Notes: a model not told the origin generated them from the letters alone. Positions 1-9,722 are shown, counted from the stretch's first letter. The stretch is 56,002 nucleotides of DNA from Flavobacteriaceae bacterium (GCA_028284745.1 JANQRC010000013.1:1-56002), one strand, 5' to 3'. Made by a program: numbers and translations.

Positions 1-1
1 T

Positions 2-331
2 CTAGAGGAATGGACAAGGAAGTCCCAGGAATACGATATCTTCATCAACACGAGCAATTACGACAACATGCCTGTCAGCCTTGTTGAGGCAATGGCACTG
101 GGATTGCCTGTTGTCTCGACAAATGTGGGAGGCATTCCCTTGCTCATCCAAGATGAAGAGGACGGGTTATTGGTGGCCAATGATGATGTTCATGAGATGG
201 TTGCAGCCATAAAGAGACTATTGCAGCAGCCCCAACTGGCAAGCACGATCACTGAAAATGCCCGAGAAAAGGCAGCGCGTTTCGACTGGAGTTATGTTCG
301 TGAACAATGGAAAGAAATTTTAGCATGCTAG
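2..331 (+). CDS. Glycosyltransferase, GT4-like, C-terminal part (cut by window start)
   Basis: The reading frame is open from base 2 and ends at 331, so only about the last 109 residues are present. They contain the C-terminal Rossmann half of a GT-B glycosyltransferase: a NMPVSLVEAMALGLPVVST stretch (the EX7E-type nucleotide-sugar site) followed by VGGIPLLI. The internal ATG at 68 lies inside this conserved domain and is not the start. Family members transfer a sugar from a nucleotide donor to a growing glycan on a lipid carrier at the cytoplasmic face of the inner membrane. The next two genes are also polysaccharide genes, so a role in exopolysaccharide or capsule assembly is inferred. Donor and acceptor cannot be read from this fragment. 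Confidence 0.9.
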   Translation, partial: LEEWTRKSQEYDIFINTSNYDNMPVSLVEAMALGLPVVSTNVGGIPLLIQDEEDGLLVANDDVHEMVAAIKRLLQQPQLASTITENAREKAARFDWSYVREQWKEILAC

Positions 332-1608
332 CAAAGATGATCTTCAACCTAGGGCAACGGCTACGAAATCCTTCGATCGCGTCATGGCTTTCTTTTTTGG
401 AGGAAAGTGACCGTTGGAGCATCGAACAACTAGAGGGCCATCAGTTGCAACAGCTAAGAGAGCTACTTGATTTTGCCTATTCGAGCACTGCTTTTTACAA
501 GGAGCAATTTGATGCACACGCCATCGAACCATCAGACATCAAGACACTAGAAGATATAAGCAAACTCCCTACGATCACCCGTAAGGACTTGGTACGCTTC
601 AATGATGCGATACACGCTGACGCCAAGTTCAAAAAGACATTTAGGGCGGCTACTTCAGGGTCTACGGGCGATGCTTTAGTGTTTAGACGCGACGAACGAG
701 CAGATTCCTTCAACCGGGCAGCGATCTTCAGAGGGTATTCGTGGTTTGGTATTCAACCGTGGGAACGCAACGGATACTTTTGGGGGTTTGATTTCAATTT
801 CAAAAAGAAAATAAGAACCAAGGTGCTGGATGCGCTTCAGAATCGTTTTCGCATATTCAACTATGAGGAGAAGGCCTTCAAACAATTCGCCAAGAAGTTA
901 GAGAAAGCCTCCTACATTCATGGGTATTCTTCAGCGGTCTATCATACAGCCAAGTTGATCAACGAAAAAGGTCTTGGCAAAGGCATTCAGCTAAAAATGG
1001 TAAAAGGCACGTCAGAGAAGATCTACGAAAGCTATCAAGATGAGGTGAAGAAGGCTTTTGGCGTGAAGATGATCAGCGAGTATGGTGCCACAGAATCGGG
1101 CATCGTTGCGTTTGAGTGCCCTGAAGGGAACATGCACATTAATATGGAGGGTGTCCTCGTGGAAGAGGTTGAAGGAGAAATTATCATTACCAACCTTCAG
1201 ATGAAGTCTTTTCCGTTGATACGATACAAGTTAGGTGATCATGTCACGCTGGCGTCCAAAGACAAAGAATGCCCGTGCGGAAGAGCCCATCATATCATCG
1301 AAGAAATTACAGGTAGGGTAGGGTTGGACGTATACGGCATAGAGAAGATCTACCCAAGTTTCACCTTTTATTACATCTTCAAGAATCTGGGCAACCACCA
1401 CCAATTGAAACTAACATATCAAGTGGTGCAACCGGCTAAGGGCAAGCTGGATTTCTATGTGGAAGAAACCCTTTCGGAAAGAGAGCAAATGCTTGTCGAT
1501 CAAGAGATTGAAAAATATTTTGGCAACGACATGCAGACCACTCTAACACATGATCATACATCTTCACAACAAAAAAAGAAGAAAAAGAGTTTTATATCCT
1601 ATATTTAG
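325..1608 (+). CDS. CapK/PaaK-like adenylate-forming enzyme (phenylacetate-CoA ligase family)
   Basis: About 427 residues in the AMP-forming acyl-adenylate family. The ATP-binding loop TSGSTG is at about residues 110-115 and the SEYGATE motif at about 250-256. A CPCGR segment near residue 315 is typical of the CapK/PaaK branch. Homologues named CapK occur in capsule loci, where their substrate is mostly unknown, so acyl or amino-acid activation for decorating the polysaccharide is an inference. The ATG at 325 overlaps the stop of the glycosyltransferase, which suggests translational coupling. An ATG at 307 would add six residues and deepen the overlap. The C-terminus is oddly lysine-rich (QQKKKKK) because of an A-rich run. 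Confidence 0.82.
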   Translation: MLAKMIFNLGQRLRNPSIASWLSFLEESDRWSIEQLEGHQLQQLRELLDFAYSSTAFYKEQFDAHAIEPSDIKTLEDISKLPTITRKDLVRFNDAIHADAKFKKTFRAATSGSTGDALVFRRDERADSFNRAAIFRGYSWFGIQPWERNGYFWGFDFNFKKKIRTKVLDALQNRFRIFNYEEKAFKQFAKKLEKASYIHGYSSAVYHTAKLINEKGLGKGIQLKMVKGTSEKIYESYQDEVKKAFGVKMISEYGATESGIVAFECPEGNMHINMEGVLVEEVEGEIIITNLQMKSFPLIRYKLGDHVTLASKDKECPCGRAHHIIEEITGRVGLDVYGIEKIYPSFTFYYIFKNLGNHHQLKLTYQVVQPAKGKLDFYVEETLSEREQMLVDQEIEKYFGNDMQTTLTHDHTSSQQKKKKKSFISYI

Positions 1609-1614
1609 GCTGTC

Positions 1615-3018
1615 ATGAATGACACAGCCTACAGGTCCAATATACACTTTGAACTATCTGAGCGGAAGTTGCTATTGCGCATCTTTGACATCATCAGCGT
1701 GGTGGTGGGCATCTTCTTGGTCTCTACCTTTTTTCATCTAGAGTACATTGCGGTCACCTCACAAAATTGGTACTGGATCATCGTACTGGCCATTTACTTG
1801 ATGTTTTTCGCAAATGTCTTTGAGTGGTACGACCTTCAGCGCTCTAGCAAATACGATCAGATAGCGCCCAACATCATCCTTGCGTGCTCTGTCACGGTAC
1901 TCTGTTATCTGTTGACTCCTCGTATTACACCAGTACTGCCAGAAAGTAGGATCCAGATCCTGTATTTCTACATGGCAGTTACCATACCATTACTTATATG
2001 GCGCTGGGCCTATATTTTCTTCATAACCTCACCAAGATATTATAAGAATGTACTTCTGATCGGTAACGATTCGGAGGTCAATGTGATGACCAACGCCATT
2101 GCCGAGACAACGTCATCGATCAACGTAGTTGGGTATATCAACACCAGCTATGGTGTGAAGAATGGGCAAGAACCATCGCAGATCAGAGAGTTCAAGGATT
2201 ACCATCTGAAGAAGATCATCAAAGACCATGGAGTATCCGAGATCATCGTTGCAAGTAACGAATCGGAAGACATCGCAAAATCTATCTTCGACGACCTTAT
2301 CGAGCTTCTAGAGAACGGATTTACCATCCGTGAGTATACACAGGTATACGAAGAGATCACCAATCGGATCCCAGTACAGCATATAGGTAAGGATTTCTAT
2401 CGTTACTTTCCATTTAGTCGAAGCAACCAGAATAAGATCTATCTGCTATACAGAAGGGTCTCAGACATTGTACTCTCGATTCTTGGTCTTGTAGTTGGCG
2501 TTGCCTTGTTGCCATTTGTATTGAGCGGGAACTTGCTTGCCAATCGCGGGCCCTTGTTCTACACACAAAAACGTGTGGGCAAGAACAACGAACTTTTCCC
2601 GATACTGAAGTTGCGCAGTATGGTGGTAGATGCAGAAAAGCAAGGAGCCAAGTGGGCAGAAGAAAATGATCCCAGGGTTACTCCGTTCGGTCGATTCCTG
2701 CGGCAAACAAGAATCGATGAGATCCCACAACTCTTCAATGTGCTAAAGGGTCAAATGAGCATTATTGGCCCAAGACCCGAACGACCAGAATTTGTACAGA
2801 CACTTACAAAGAGGCTCCCGTTCTATCAAACCCGCCATATGATCAAACCAGGATTGACAGGCTGGGCACAGGTAAATGCAGATTATGGTGCCTCGGAGGC
2901 AGATAGTTTACAAAAACTTCAATACGACCTTTACTACATCAAACATCGCAGCTTTCTGCTAGATCTGCGTATCATCATCAAAACATTGAGTACCGTTCTA
3001 TTTTTTAGGGGAAGATAG
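1615..3018 (+). CDS. Exopolysaccharide polyprenyl glycosylphosphotransferase (initiating sugar transferase)
   Basis: 467 residues. The N-terminal third carries four to five membrane helices, followed by a CoA-binding-like Rossmann region (KNVLLIGND) and then the bacterial sugar-transferase domain from about residue 275. That domain shows KLRSMVVDAE, the RIDEIPQLFNVLKGQMS stretch with GPRPERPEF, and PGLTGWAQVN. Family members move a hexose-1-phosphate from a UDP-sugar to undecaprenyl phosphate, the first membrane step of exopolysaccharide assembly. It starts six bases after the CapK-like gene, in the same operon. Its last 21 bases overlap, convergently, the end of the DUF4105 gene. The exact sugar (glucose or galactose) cannot be told. 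Confidence 0.92.
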   Translation: MNDTAYRSNIHFELSERKLLLRIFDIISVVVGIFLVSTFFHLEYIAVTSQNWYWIIVLAIYLMFFANVFEWYDLQRSSKYDQIAPNIILACSVTVLCYLLTPRITPVLPESRIQILYFYMAVTIPLLIWRWAYIFFITSPRYYKNVLLIGNDSEVNVMTNAIAETTSSINVVGYINTSYGVKNGQEPSQIREFKDYHLKKIIKDHGVSEIIVASNESEDIAKSIFDDLIELLENGFTIREYTQVYEEITNRIPVQHIGKDFYRYFPFSRSNQNKIYLLYRRVSDIVLSILGLVVGVALLPFVLSGNLLANRGPLFYTQKRVGKNNELFPILKLRSMVVDAEKQGAKWAEENDPRVTPFGRFLRQTRIDEIPQLFNVLKGQMSIIGPRPERPEFVQTLTKRLPFYQTRHMIKPGLTGWAQVNADYGASEADSLQKLQYDLYYIKHRSFLLDLRIIIKTLSTVLFFRGR

Positions 3019-4173
3019 ACGGAGCAGATAAAGGTATCTTAACAGCAGCGCGATGATCATTACGATTAAGATAGGCGCAAATACCTGGATCTTTGCGACC
3101 CAAAGCACCAACAAGACAAACAGGAACAAGACCAATACTTTTAAATAGGTCGAAAACCACCTTGGCAACTCGGTTCTCAGTACGATCGCAGCCACAGCAA
3201 TATTGGGTGCAAATGCCCACAGTATGTTGAAATTCTTGTGAGTAGCAGTATGGTCGGTAAAGAACCACAAGAAACAGATGATGACACCAGCGATGCCTGT
3301 GGTTGCAAACAGCAAGAAGTCAACGCTTCGAGTTCTCTTCTGTCTTTCTAGGTCTTTTAAGGTGAAGAAAAGGATGGCTGCTAAAAGTGACAGACTCACA
3401 AAAAGGGGACTTGAGAAAAAGGTTCCTTTATGATCCCTTTTAGGTTTTTGAAGAAGAACGGTATAACCTTTCACCAGGTCCTTGTCGCCATTTTTAGCAC
3501 TGTCAAAAGCTTTGAAGACATATTCTGGCAGGTACATCAATTGCTTTGGAGTGGCCTGCCTATCCGTGACAGCCCCTAAGGCAAGGTCGATGCCAAAACT
3601 TCCCCAGCTGTTGTAATGCAAATAGCCCTGAAGTGCTTCTCTGAAGGTTTTTGGATCTGTGTATGCACCATTTAGCGAAAAGCGCTCTCGATCTACGGCC
3701 TGCATGACATCCCATTTCTTGGTGGCGCAATTTTCAAAGAAGAAGTCGTATTTGTAATCTTTGTTCTCGGGTAGGGCATTCTTTTCCAAAAAGTCGAAAA
3801 TAGCCTGCTTCTGTTGCTGAGAAAGCTCTAGCTGTTGCTCCTTCACCCAACGCTGCTCATAATTGTACACGGCCAAGAATCGCTCAAATCTCGATCTGCT
3901 TAGCTGGTAGAGCAGTTTCCCTCTGGCAAATTTGGTGTAGAAGCCAGCAGTGCCAAAATCAAAAGTACCGTAGTTGTACACGATGTCGAAAGGAAATTCA
4001 GGGTCTTTCACCCTAAACGCACTGTGACCAAAGCGGGTGTATAATTCATCTCCGGGGCCACAGGTTAGTACGCTTATCGCTGCTTTGTCTGAAAGCCGAA
4101 TGGCCTGCTGCGCGTTGGTACAATAGCATAGCAAGGACAGCAGACAGAAGAAAAGAAGCTTCTTGTGGATCAT
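2998..4173 (-). CDS. DUF4105 (Lnb N-terminal periplasmic domain) membrane protein
   Basis: 391 residues. A signal peptide ends near residue 21 (CTNAQQ). The following DUF4105 region, about residues 30-240, shows the conserved FGHSAFRV and NCATKKWDV segments; the His and Cys in these are candidate catalytic residues of a papain-like fold. The C-terminal 130 residues form about five membrane helices. The domain is related to the N-terminal part of lacto-N-biosidase chaperone-like proteins, but the role in Bacteroidota is not established. It forms a minus-strand pair with the PorV-like gene, 42 bases upstream. The stop lies inside the convergent sugar-transferase gene. Confidence 0.85.
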   Translation of the reverse strand: MIHKKLLFFCLLSLLCYCTNAQQAIRLSDKAAISVLTCGPGDELYTRFGHSAFRVKDPEFPFDIVYNYGTFDFGTAGFYTKFARGKLLYQLSRSRFERFLAVYNYEQRWVKEQQLELSQQQKQAIFDFLEKNALPENKDYKYDFFFENCATKKWDVMQAVDRERFSLNGAYTDPKTFREALQGYLHYNSWGSFGIDLALGAVTDRQATPKQLMYLPEYVFKAFDSAKNGDKDLVKGYTVLLQKPKRDHKGTFFSSPLFVSLSLLAAILFFTLKDLERQKRTRSVDFLLFATTGIAGVIICFLWFFTDHTATHKNFNILWAFAPNIAVAAIVLRTELPRWFSTYLKVLVLFLFVLLVLWVAKIQVFAPILIVMIIALLLRYLYLLRLSSPKK

Positions 4174-4215
4174 TGCTCTAAAATATCACTATTCTTTCAA
4201 AAGTGAATGTGAAAA

Positions 4216-5286
4216 TCATCGGAATAACTCCCAATCTAACTTGAGTGAGAAAACGTTAGAGTAGATAGCAGCACTCTGATCCCCGATATCTGTAAGGGCA
4301 TAGTCTATGTGAATTCCCTTGTACTGGAAGCCGACACCAAGATTTGGCTGAAAGTTCAATCGATCAGAACCATCCAACTCTGGCAAGTTTTGAAAGTTTC
4401 CCACTCCGGCTCTCAGGTATACCATGTCTACATAGCCAAATTCAAGGCCAAGAGAAGGAGAGATGCTTGTGACAGACGTAGAGATGATGTCATTGGTCTG
4501 GGCAAACCGAAAGTTGAGGTCAAACTCCGCTAGAAGTGTATAATCATAGCTGAATGTCATTTTCTTGGCAACGCCGATCTGCATCTTTGGGATGGTGATC
4601 TCTGTGGTCTCTGGTAATTCTTGTGCCGGAATCTGATCGCTTACACCTTCAAAGATACCGTCTTCGATCTGCCAAGTGTTAAAGGTGGTGGTAACATCAC
4701 GGATCATCAGTCCCCAATGCCAATCATTTTCAGAAATGTAGCGAGCCCCGATATCAAAGCCAAAGCCCCAAGACCTGGCAAAATCACCAATAACTCTTCG
4801 AATTACCTTTGCATTCACCCCATAGCTAAACTCTTGGTCTACAGCCAGTAGTCTTCTTGCATACGAGAAAGTGACTCCATAGTCAGCAGCAGAGAACAGG
4901 CTGATGCGATCAAAGTCTATATTCCCTTGCTCGTCGATGAGTTGCGTGGTGTTCAGAATATCGTCAACACCGAAACGTATCAACGAGACACCGAAAGCAC
5001 TTTGGTCATCGATAGGCTTGGCAAAGCCAACATAGTCGTACTGTGCGATATTGGCAAAGTAGCTGGCATGCATTAGGGCCAACTGATTATCTTCTAATGC
5101 CGCAAGGCCCGCGGGATTCCAATATCCTGAATTCACATCAAGACTATTGGCGACCACAGCATTGGCCATGCCAAAAGCACGTGCGTCCACACCGATGTTC
5201 ATAAATTCGTTGGAATACTTTCGTGTCGCTTGCCCTAAAACCACTAAAGGGAACAACAGAAGAAAAAGGATCGATCGTATCTTCAA
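4216..5286 (-). CDS. PorV/PorQ family outer-membrane beta-barrel protein, TTG start
   Basis: About 356 residues. A signal peptide (MKIRSILFLLLFPLVVLGQ if TTG at 5286 is the start) is followed by an FMNIGVDARAFGMANA segment and SGYWNPAGLA, both typical of PorV/PorQ proteins and FadL-like barrels. The rest is beta-strand rich with aromatic residues. PorV-type proteins act with the type IX secretion system, but this family has many paralogues of unknown role. No ATG exists before the mature region. TTG codons lie at 5307 and 5286; the second gives a textbook signal peptide and leaves room for a likely -7 box (GATATTTG, complement of 5305-5312). The upstream gene pssA is divergent. Confidence 0.82.
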   Translation of the reverse strand: MKIRSILFLLLFPLVVLGQATRKYSNEFMNIGVDARAFGMANAVVANSLDVNSGYWNPAGLAALEDNQLALMHASYFANIAQYDYVGFAKPIDDQSAFGVSLIRFGVDDILNTTQLIDEQGNIDFDRISLFSAADYGVTFSYARRLLAVDQEFSYGVNAKVIRRVIGDFARSWGFGFDIGARYISENDWHWGLMIRDVTTTFNTWQIEDGIFEGVSDQIPAQELPETTEITIPKMQIGVAKKMTFSYDYTLLAEFDLNFRFAQTNDIISTSVTSISPSLGLEFGYVDMVYLRAGVGNFQNLPELDGSDRLNFQPNLGVGFQYKGIHIDYALTDIGDQSAAIYSNVFSLKLDWELFR

Positions 5287-5411
5287 TGCATCTTGCCTTT
5301 GCTGCAAATATCCGATAATTTTGATTAATTAAGTAACTAAAAAAACACGGTGTTATTGTACGATTGGCACGTATTGCCTATTTTGTGTCGATATTGCTCT
5401 AAATTCTACGG

Positions 5412-6161
5412 ATGAAGCGACACATACCCGATCTGATCACCTTATTGAATCTTCTTTGTGGCTGTATTGCCGTGGTCTTTGCGGCTAACGACGAGTTGGT
5501 CCTAGCGGCATGCTTTGTCGTAGCAGGTATCTTTTTCGATTTTTTTGATGGCTTGTTGGCGCGTAGACTACATGTGCAAAGCGAACTAGGCATCCAGTTA
5601 GATAGCTTGGCAGACATGGTGACCAGCGGTGCAGTACCAGGCCTAGTGATGTTCCAGTTGTTGGGCGAGGCGAGTTCTTTTGGTTTTTCAGCAAATTCAT
5701 GGAGCACTGATATCTCTGAAGGAATACAAGGAAACATCTCACTAGTGCCATTTTTTGGCTTTCTGATCACACTGTCTTCTGCGTATCGCCTAGCACGCTT
5801 CAACATCGATGAAGACCAAGTGAGCTATTTTAAAGGATTGCCCACACCAGCCAATGCCTTATTGATCCTATCGTTGCCGTTAATACTTTCTTTCCAGGGC
5901 AATGATATGGCGAACAGTGTGATCTTGAACAAATGGTCTTTGGTAGGGCTAACGATACTAAGCAGCTTTTTGTTGAATGCCCCCATAAAGCTTTTTGCGC
6001 TAAAGTTTAAGAATTGGAACTTTAAGGACAATGCCACCCGCTACACTTTTTTGTTGTTGAGCTTGGTAATGTTGATCGTACTTCGATTTCTGGCAATTCC
6101 TTTCATCATTCTGCTGTACATTGTGATGTCTTTGGTGAAAAAGGGCGAAGGCGATGCATGA
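5412..6161 (+). CDS. pssA: CDP-diacylglycerol--serine O-phosphatidyltransferase
   Basis: 249 residues, about the usual length. The CDP-alcohol phosphotransferase signature is complete: Asp46-Gly47, Ala50-Arg51, Gly60, Asp64, Asp68 (DG-x2-AR-x8-G-x3-D-x3-D). The rest is about seven hydrophobic helices, as expected for an inner-membrane enzyme. It joins serine to CDP-diacylglycerol to give phosphatidylserine, the precursor of phosphatidylethanolamine. The adjacent GNAT gene starts inside its stop codon region (ATG at 6158, TGA at 6159-6161), so the two are likely co-translated. Serine rather than glycerol as substrate is inferred from overall similarity to bacterial type II PssA. Confidence 0.9.
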   Translation: MKRHIPDLITLLNLLCGCIAVVFAANDELVLAACFVVAGIFFDFFDGLLARRLHVQSELGIQLDSLADMVTSGAVPGLVMFQLLGEASSFGFSANSWSTDISEGIQGNISLVPFFGFLITLSSAYRLARFNIDEDQVSYFKGLPTPANALLILSLPLILSFQGNDMANSVILNKWSLVGLTILSSFLLNAPIKLFALKFKNWNFKDNATRYTFLLLSLVMLIVLRFLAIPFIILLYIVMSLVKKGEGDA

Positions 6162-6757
6162 TGGGACACTTCAGCTTCAAAGAAAAGATCATTTTAGAAG
6201 ACAGTAGAGCGCTATTGACGCCACTGAAGGAAGCACATATCGAGCAACTTCTGCCAATTGCCGAAAAATATCCAAACTTGTTACGGTATTCTCCTTCCGA
6301 GTTTGGTCTTAAGAAACATCTTGTGAATTATGTGAGCACTGCCATAGCGGCAAGGGAACAGGAACTTCGCTATCCGTTTGTGATATTTGACAAAGAAGAG
6401 AGAGTGTTTGCTGGCAGTACCAGTTTTGGGAACATAGCGAACCCGCACAAACGTTTAGAGATAGGTTGGACGTGGATTGCCGAAGACCTGCAACGTTCTG
6501 GGCTGAATCGGCATTGTAAATTCTTGATGCTAAGCTATGCCTTTGATAGGCTAGAATTCAAAAGGGTAGAGTTTAGGATAGACAGTAGGAATGCCAAGTC
6601 TAGAGCTGCCGTTGAAGCTATTGGCGGTACGTTTGAAGGCGAACTTCGTAGTCATACAACAATGCCAGATGGTTTTCGAAGGAATACGGTCTGCTATTCC
6701 ATTTTGAAAGAAGAATGGGATGTGCTTAGGTCAGAGAGGTTTAAAAGACAGGCTTAG
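6158..6757 (+). CDS. GNAT family N-acetyltransferase
   Basis: 199 residues of the RimJ/RimL-like branch. The N-terminus reads [19 protein letters not shown], the core [20 protein letters not shown], and the end [20 protein letters not shown] followed by GGTFEGELR; together these are the usual acetyl-CoA fold landmarks. Such enzymes acetylate alpha-amino groups of proteins or small amines using acetyl-CoA. The substrate is not visible. Two adjacent ATG codons (6158 and 6161) overlap the pssA stop. The 3' end overlaps the convergent lptB gene by four bases. Confidence 0.88.
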   Translation: MMGHFSFKEKIILEDSRALLTPLKEAHIEQLLPIAEKYPNLLRYSPSEFGLKKHLVNYVSTAIAAREQELRYPFVIFDKEERVFAGSTSFGNIANPHKRLEIGWTWIAEDLQRSGLNRHCKFLMLSYAFDRLEFKRVEFRIDSRNAKSRAAVEAIGGTFEGELRSHTTMPDGFRRNTVCYSILKEEWDVLRSERFKRQA

Positions 6758-7494
6758 AATTCGATCTTCTTTTTGCGAAGCTCGAAGTTCTGCCCAAGAT
6801 ATACCTTCCGCACCATCTCGTCTGCCGCAAGTTCTTCTGGTACACCAGCTTTCAGGATACTTCCCTCGAACATAAGATAGGAGCGTTCGGTAATGGCCAG
6901 GGTCTCTTGTACGTTGTGGTCAGTGATCAGGATACCAATGTTACGATTCTTCAAATGCGCCACAATGCGTTGAATATCCTCAACAGCCACAGGGTCTACA
7001 CCTGCAAAAGGCTCATCGAGCAATACAAACTTTGGGTCTGTGGCCAAAGCACGCGCGATCTCCGTTCTTCTGCGTTCACCACCAGAGAGTAGGTCGCCAC
7101 GATTCTTACGGATGTGTGTGATGCCAAATTCTTCCAACAACGACTCCATCTTCGTCTCTTGTTCTTTCTTCGAAAGCTTGGTGAGCTGCAAAACGCTGAG
7201 AATGTTATCTTGAACACTCAATTTCCTGAAAACGGAAGCCTCTTGTGCAAGGTATCCGATACCATTCTGGGCCCGTTTGTACATCGGGAATCTTGTGATC
7301 TCTTGATCATCGAGAAAGATCTTGCCCTGGTTAGGCTTTATCAAACCTACGATCATATAGAAGGAAGTGGTCTTGCCAGCACCATTAGGCCCTAGAAGCC
7401 CGACGATCTCACCTTGGTGTACTTCCAGCGAAATGCCCTTGACGACCTTTCGGCCTTTATAGGATTTGACGATATTTTCGGCGCGTAGTACCAT
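6754..7494 (-). CDS. lptB: LPS export ABC transporter ATP-binding protein LptB
   Basis: 246 residues, the usual length for LptB. Walker A is GPNGAGKT (about 35-42), the Q-loop is at YLAQEASVF, the signature is LSGGERRR (136-143), and Walker B plus catalytic Glu is [13 protein letters not shown] (156-168); the switch His is in ITDHNV. LptB powers extraction of lipopolysaccharide from the inner membrane with LptF and LptG. It ends a minus-strand run that also holds kdsD, a Kdo-pathway gene, so the context fits LPS biogenesis. LptF/G are not in the window. Confidence 0.93.
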   Translation of the reverse strand: MVLRAENIVKSYKGRKVVKGISLEVHQGEIVGLLGPNGAGKTTSFYMIVGLIKPNQGKIFLDDQEITRFPMYKRAQNGIGYLAQEASVFRKLSVQDNILSVLQLTKLSKKEQETKMESLLEEFGITHIRKNRGDLLSGGERRRTEIARALATDPKFVLLDEPFAGVDPVAVEDIQRIVAHLKNRNIGILITDHNVQETLAITERSYLMFEGSILKAGVPEELAADEMVRKVYLGQNFELRKKKIEF

Positions 7495-7557
7495 TCGGGG
7501 TCAAAAATAGGTAAATTTAAAAGATGCAAGGTGAAAGCTTGCCAATACTTTAACAGC

Positions 7558-7905
7558 TCATACATTAGCTTCCAAGGCATCCCAGAATTCATAGGCTCTT
7601 CTAAGATGTGGAATTACAATGGTACCGCCCACCAACGTTGCAATACCCATGGCTTCTGCAACTTCATCTTTGGTTACCCCTTCTTTGTGACAAGTTTCCA
7701 AATGATATCTCACGCAATCATCGCATCGTAACACCATAGAGGCCACAAGCCCTAGCAACTCTTTGGTTTTCACATCCAAAGCACCTTCCATAAAGGCGTT
7801 GGTATCTAGGTTGAAAATGCGCTTGACGATCTTGTTGCTGTCTTCCAAGATGCGCTCGTTCATTCGTGAACGATACTCGTTAAAGTCTTTGACAATATCA
7901 CTCAT
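7558..7905 (-). CDS. Carboxymuconolactone decarboxylase / AhpD-like protein
   Basis: 115 residues, all-helical, with the family core LVASMVLRCDDCVRYHLETC. The CxxC pair (CDDC) followed six residues later by His is the AhpD-type redox motif, so a thiol-dependent peroxidase or reductase activity is more likely than decarboxylation. The partner is unknown. The start ATG at 7905 overlaps the end of tatC by eight bases, which indicates coupled translation in the kdsD-tatC-AhpD-lptB run. The downstream gap of 63 bases to lptB shows nothing notable. Confidence 0.88.
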   Translation of the reverse strand: MSDIVKDFNEYRSRMNERILEDSNKIVKRIFNLDTNAFMEGALDVKTKELLGLVASMVLRCDDCVRYHLETCHKEGVTKDEVAEAMGIATLVGGTIVIPHLRRAYEFWDALEANV

Positions 7906-8728
7906 GGGCTTTTTCTCTTTTTGCTTGTCGTTTTACTACAGCTTTGGATATGTAGATACTTATTTCGTACAAGATGATCACCGGGATAGATACAACGATC
8001 TGGCTGGCGATATCTGGAGGAGTGATCACTGCCGAAACGATCAATACGATCACCAAGGCATGCTTTCTGTACTTTCTGAGGAATTCAGGAGTGACCAGGC
8101 CCAACTTTGTCAGGAAGAAGATGATGATCGGTAGTTCAAAGATCAGACCAGACGCGATCACTGAGGCACGGAGAAGCCCGATATAGCTTCCGATGTCGAA
8201 TTGGTTATCTACAGTCTCGCTAACTACGTAATTCCCTAAAAAATTGATAGACAAGGGAGCGATCACAAAATAACCGAAAATTACACCTAGAAAGAAAAGC
8301 ATGCTGGCAACAACAATGAAGCCTTTGGCATTTTTACGCTCGTTCTCGTACAGTCCTGGACCGACAAACTTCCAGAACTCATAGAGCACATATGGGAAAG
8401 CAATGATAAAACCAGCTGTGATCGAGGTCCAGATATGAGCCGAAAACTGCCCTGCCATCGTACGGCTTTGAATGATGAAAGGCATTTGTTCAATACAAAA
8501 GCTTTGGTCCATACCAATGGCCTGTGATAGGCTGCAAAGAGTCTTGTAGGTCCAGAAGTTAGTTTTTGTTGGCCCAAAGATCAGTGTGTCAAAGATGAAC
8601 CGCTTGGCGATGAAGGCTATGGATCCAGCCACTACAACCGCCAGCGTACTACGAATAAGGTGCCATCTTAGTTCTTCGAGATGATCCAGAAAGGACATCT
8701 CATCAGGATGCTTTTTGTCTTTTGCCAT
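7898..8728 (-). CDS. tatC: Twin-arginine translocase subunit TatC
   Basis: 276 residues with six predicted membrane helices. The N-terminus carries the conserved MSFLDHLEELRWHLIRS segment, and the first periplasmic loop and FPYVLYEFWKFVGPGL follow, all hallmark regions of TatC. TatC recognises the twin-arginine signal peptide of folded proteins and assembles with TatA to export them. No tatA is in this window, as is common in Bacteroidota. The start codon overlaps the stop of kdsD by one base (TAATG) and the stop overlaps the AhpD-like start. Confidence 0.95.
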   Translation of the reverse strand: MAKDKKHPDEMSFLDHLEELRWHLIRSTLAVVVAGSIAFIAKRFIFDTLIFGPTKTNFWTYKTLCSLSQAIGMDQSFCIEQMPFIIQSRTMAGQFSAHIWTSITAGFIIAFPYVLYEFWKFVGPGLYENERKNAKGFIVVASMLFFLGVIFGYFVIAPLSINFLGNYVVSETVDNQFDIGSYIGLLRASVIASGLIFELPIIIFFLTKLGLVTPEFLRKYRKHALVIVLIVSAVITPPDIASQIVVSIPVIILYEISIYISKAVVKRQAKREKAHE

Positions 8729-9693
8729 TAGATGATGCCTTCTTTGATAAGGTCGTGTAGATGAACCACGCCTGCATATTTTCCATCTTTTTCAACCAAA
8801 AGCTGTGAAATGCCGTTCTCCTCAAGAACGTCTAGTGCATCAACTGCCATGGCATTGTGGGCAATGGTCTTTGGAGCAGTTCCCATGATATCGATAGCTT
8901 TCAGGTCACCGATGTTTTCTGTAGACGAAAGCATTCTTCTTATGTCACCGTCCGTAATGATACCTATCACTTGATCATTGTCAACTACAGCCGTGACACC
9001 AAGCAGTTTTTCACTTATCTCAACGATCACATCCTTTACGGAAGTATCCTTAGTGACCTTGGGTCTCAAATTGGCGTCGGAAAGATCGCCAACTCTCAGG
9101 TATAGCTTCTTTCCAAGCGAACCACCTGGATGGTATTTGGCAAAATCCTTGCTGCTGAAACCACGCATGTTCAGCAAAGCTACCGCCAAGGCATCCCCAA
9201 TGACCAATTGTACGGTGGTGCTGGTCGTTGGGGCGAGATTGTTGGGGCACGCCTCTTTTTCGACATATGCATTTAAAATATGATCGGCTTGTTGCCCCAA
9301 AAAGGAGTCTTTGTTGCTAGTAATAGCGATCATCTTGTTGGGGCCGTTCTTTATCAAGGGAACCAATACTTTGATCTCGGGTGTGTTGCCACTTTTAGAG
9401 ATGCAGATAACTACGTCGTCTTTAAGAATAGTGCCCAGATCTCCGTGAATGGCATCTGCAGCGTGCATAAAGATGGCAGGTGTGCCCGTAGAGTTCATAG
9501 TGGCCACGATCTTGGTGGCGATAATAGCACTTTTGCCAATGCCAGTGATGATCACCCTTCCTTTGGAATGGTATATCAACGAAGCAGCTTCAGCAAAATC
9601 ATCATCGATCAGATCACCGAGATTCTCGATAGCTTTTGCCTCTTCGGCGATGGTTTTTCTGGCGTTAGAAACGATATCGGAAAAATTGTTCAA
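8728..9693 (-). CDS. kdsD: KpsF/GutQ family arabinose-5-phosphate isomerase (SIS + two CBS)
   Basis: 321 residues. The SIS sugar-isomerase domain spans about 30-165 (VIITGIGKSAIIATKIVATM, then CISKSGNTPE), with two CBS domains from about 205 to the end. The enzyme converts D-ribulose-5-phosphate to D-arabinose-5-phosphate, the first committed step to Kdo for LPS. A second Kdo gene, kdsC, lies at 42.8 kb. kdsD is the first gene of the minus-strand run and is divergent from recQ across a 92-base promoter region. The start ATG is preceded by an A/T-rich leader without a clear Shine-Dalgarno sequence. Confidence 0.93.
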   Translation of the reverse strand: MNNFSDIVSNARKTIAEEAKAIENLGDLIDDDFAEAASLIYHSKGRVIITGIGKSAIIATKIVATMNSTGTPAIFMHAADAIHGDLGTILKDDVVICISKSGNTPEIKVLVPLIKNGPNKMIAITSNKDSFLGQQADHILNAYVEKEACPNNLAPTTSTTVQLVIGDALAVALLNMRGFSSKDFAKYHPGGSLGKKLYLRVGDLSDANLRPKVTKDTSVKDVIVEISEKLLGVTAVVDNDQVIGIITDGDIRRMLSSTENIGDLKAIDIMGTAPKTIAHNAMAVDALDVLEENGISQLLVEKDGKYAGVVHLHDLIKEGII

Positions 9694-9722
9694 AACTAAT
9701 TTGTTTAATAGTCAACAGGATG

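Noticed and set aside
2998..3018. Convergent 21-base overlap as a sign of sequence error
   Set aside because: Both C-termini look normal in length for their families and small convergent overlaps recur here (for example 6754-6757).
5399..5806. Antisense frame over pssA
   Set aside because: Low-complexity basic product opposite a gene with a complete catalytic signature.
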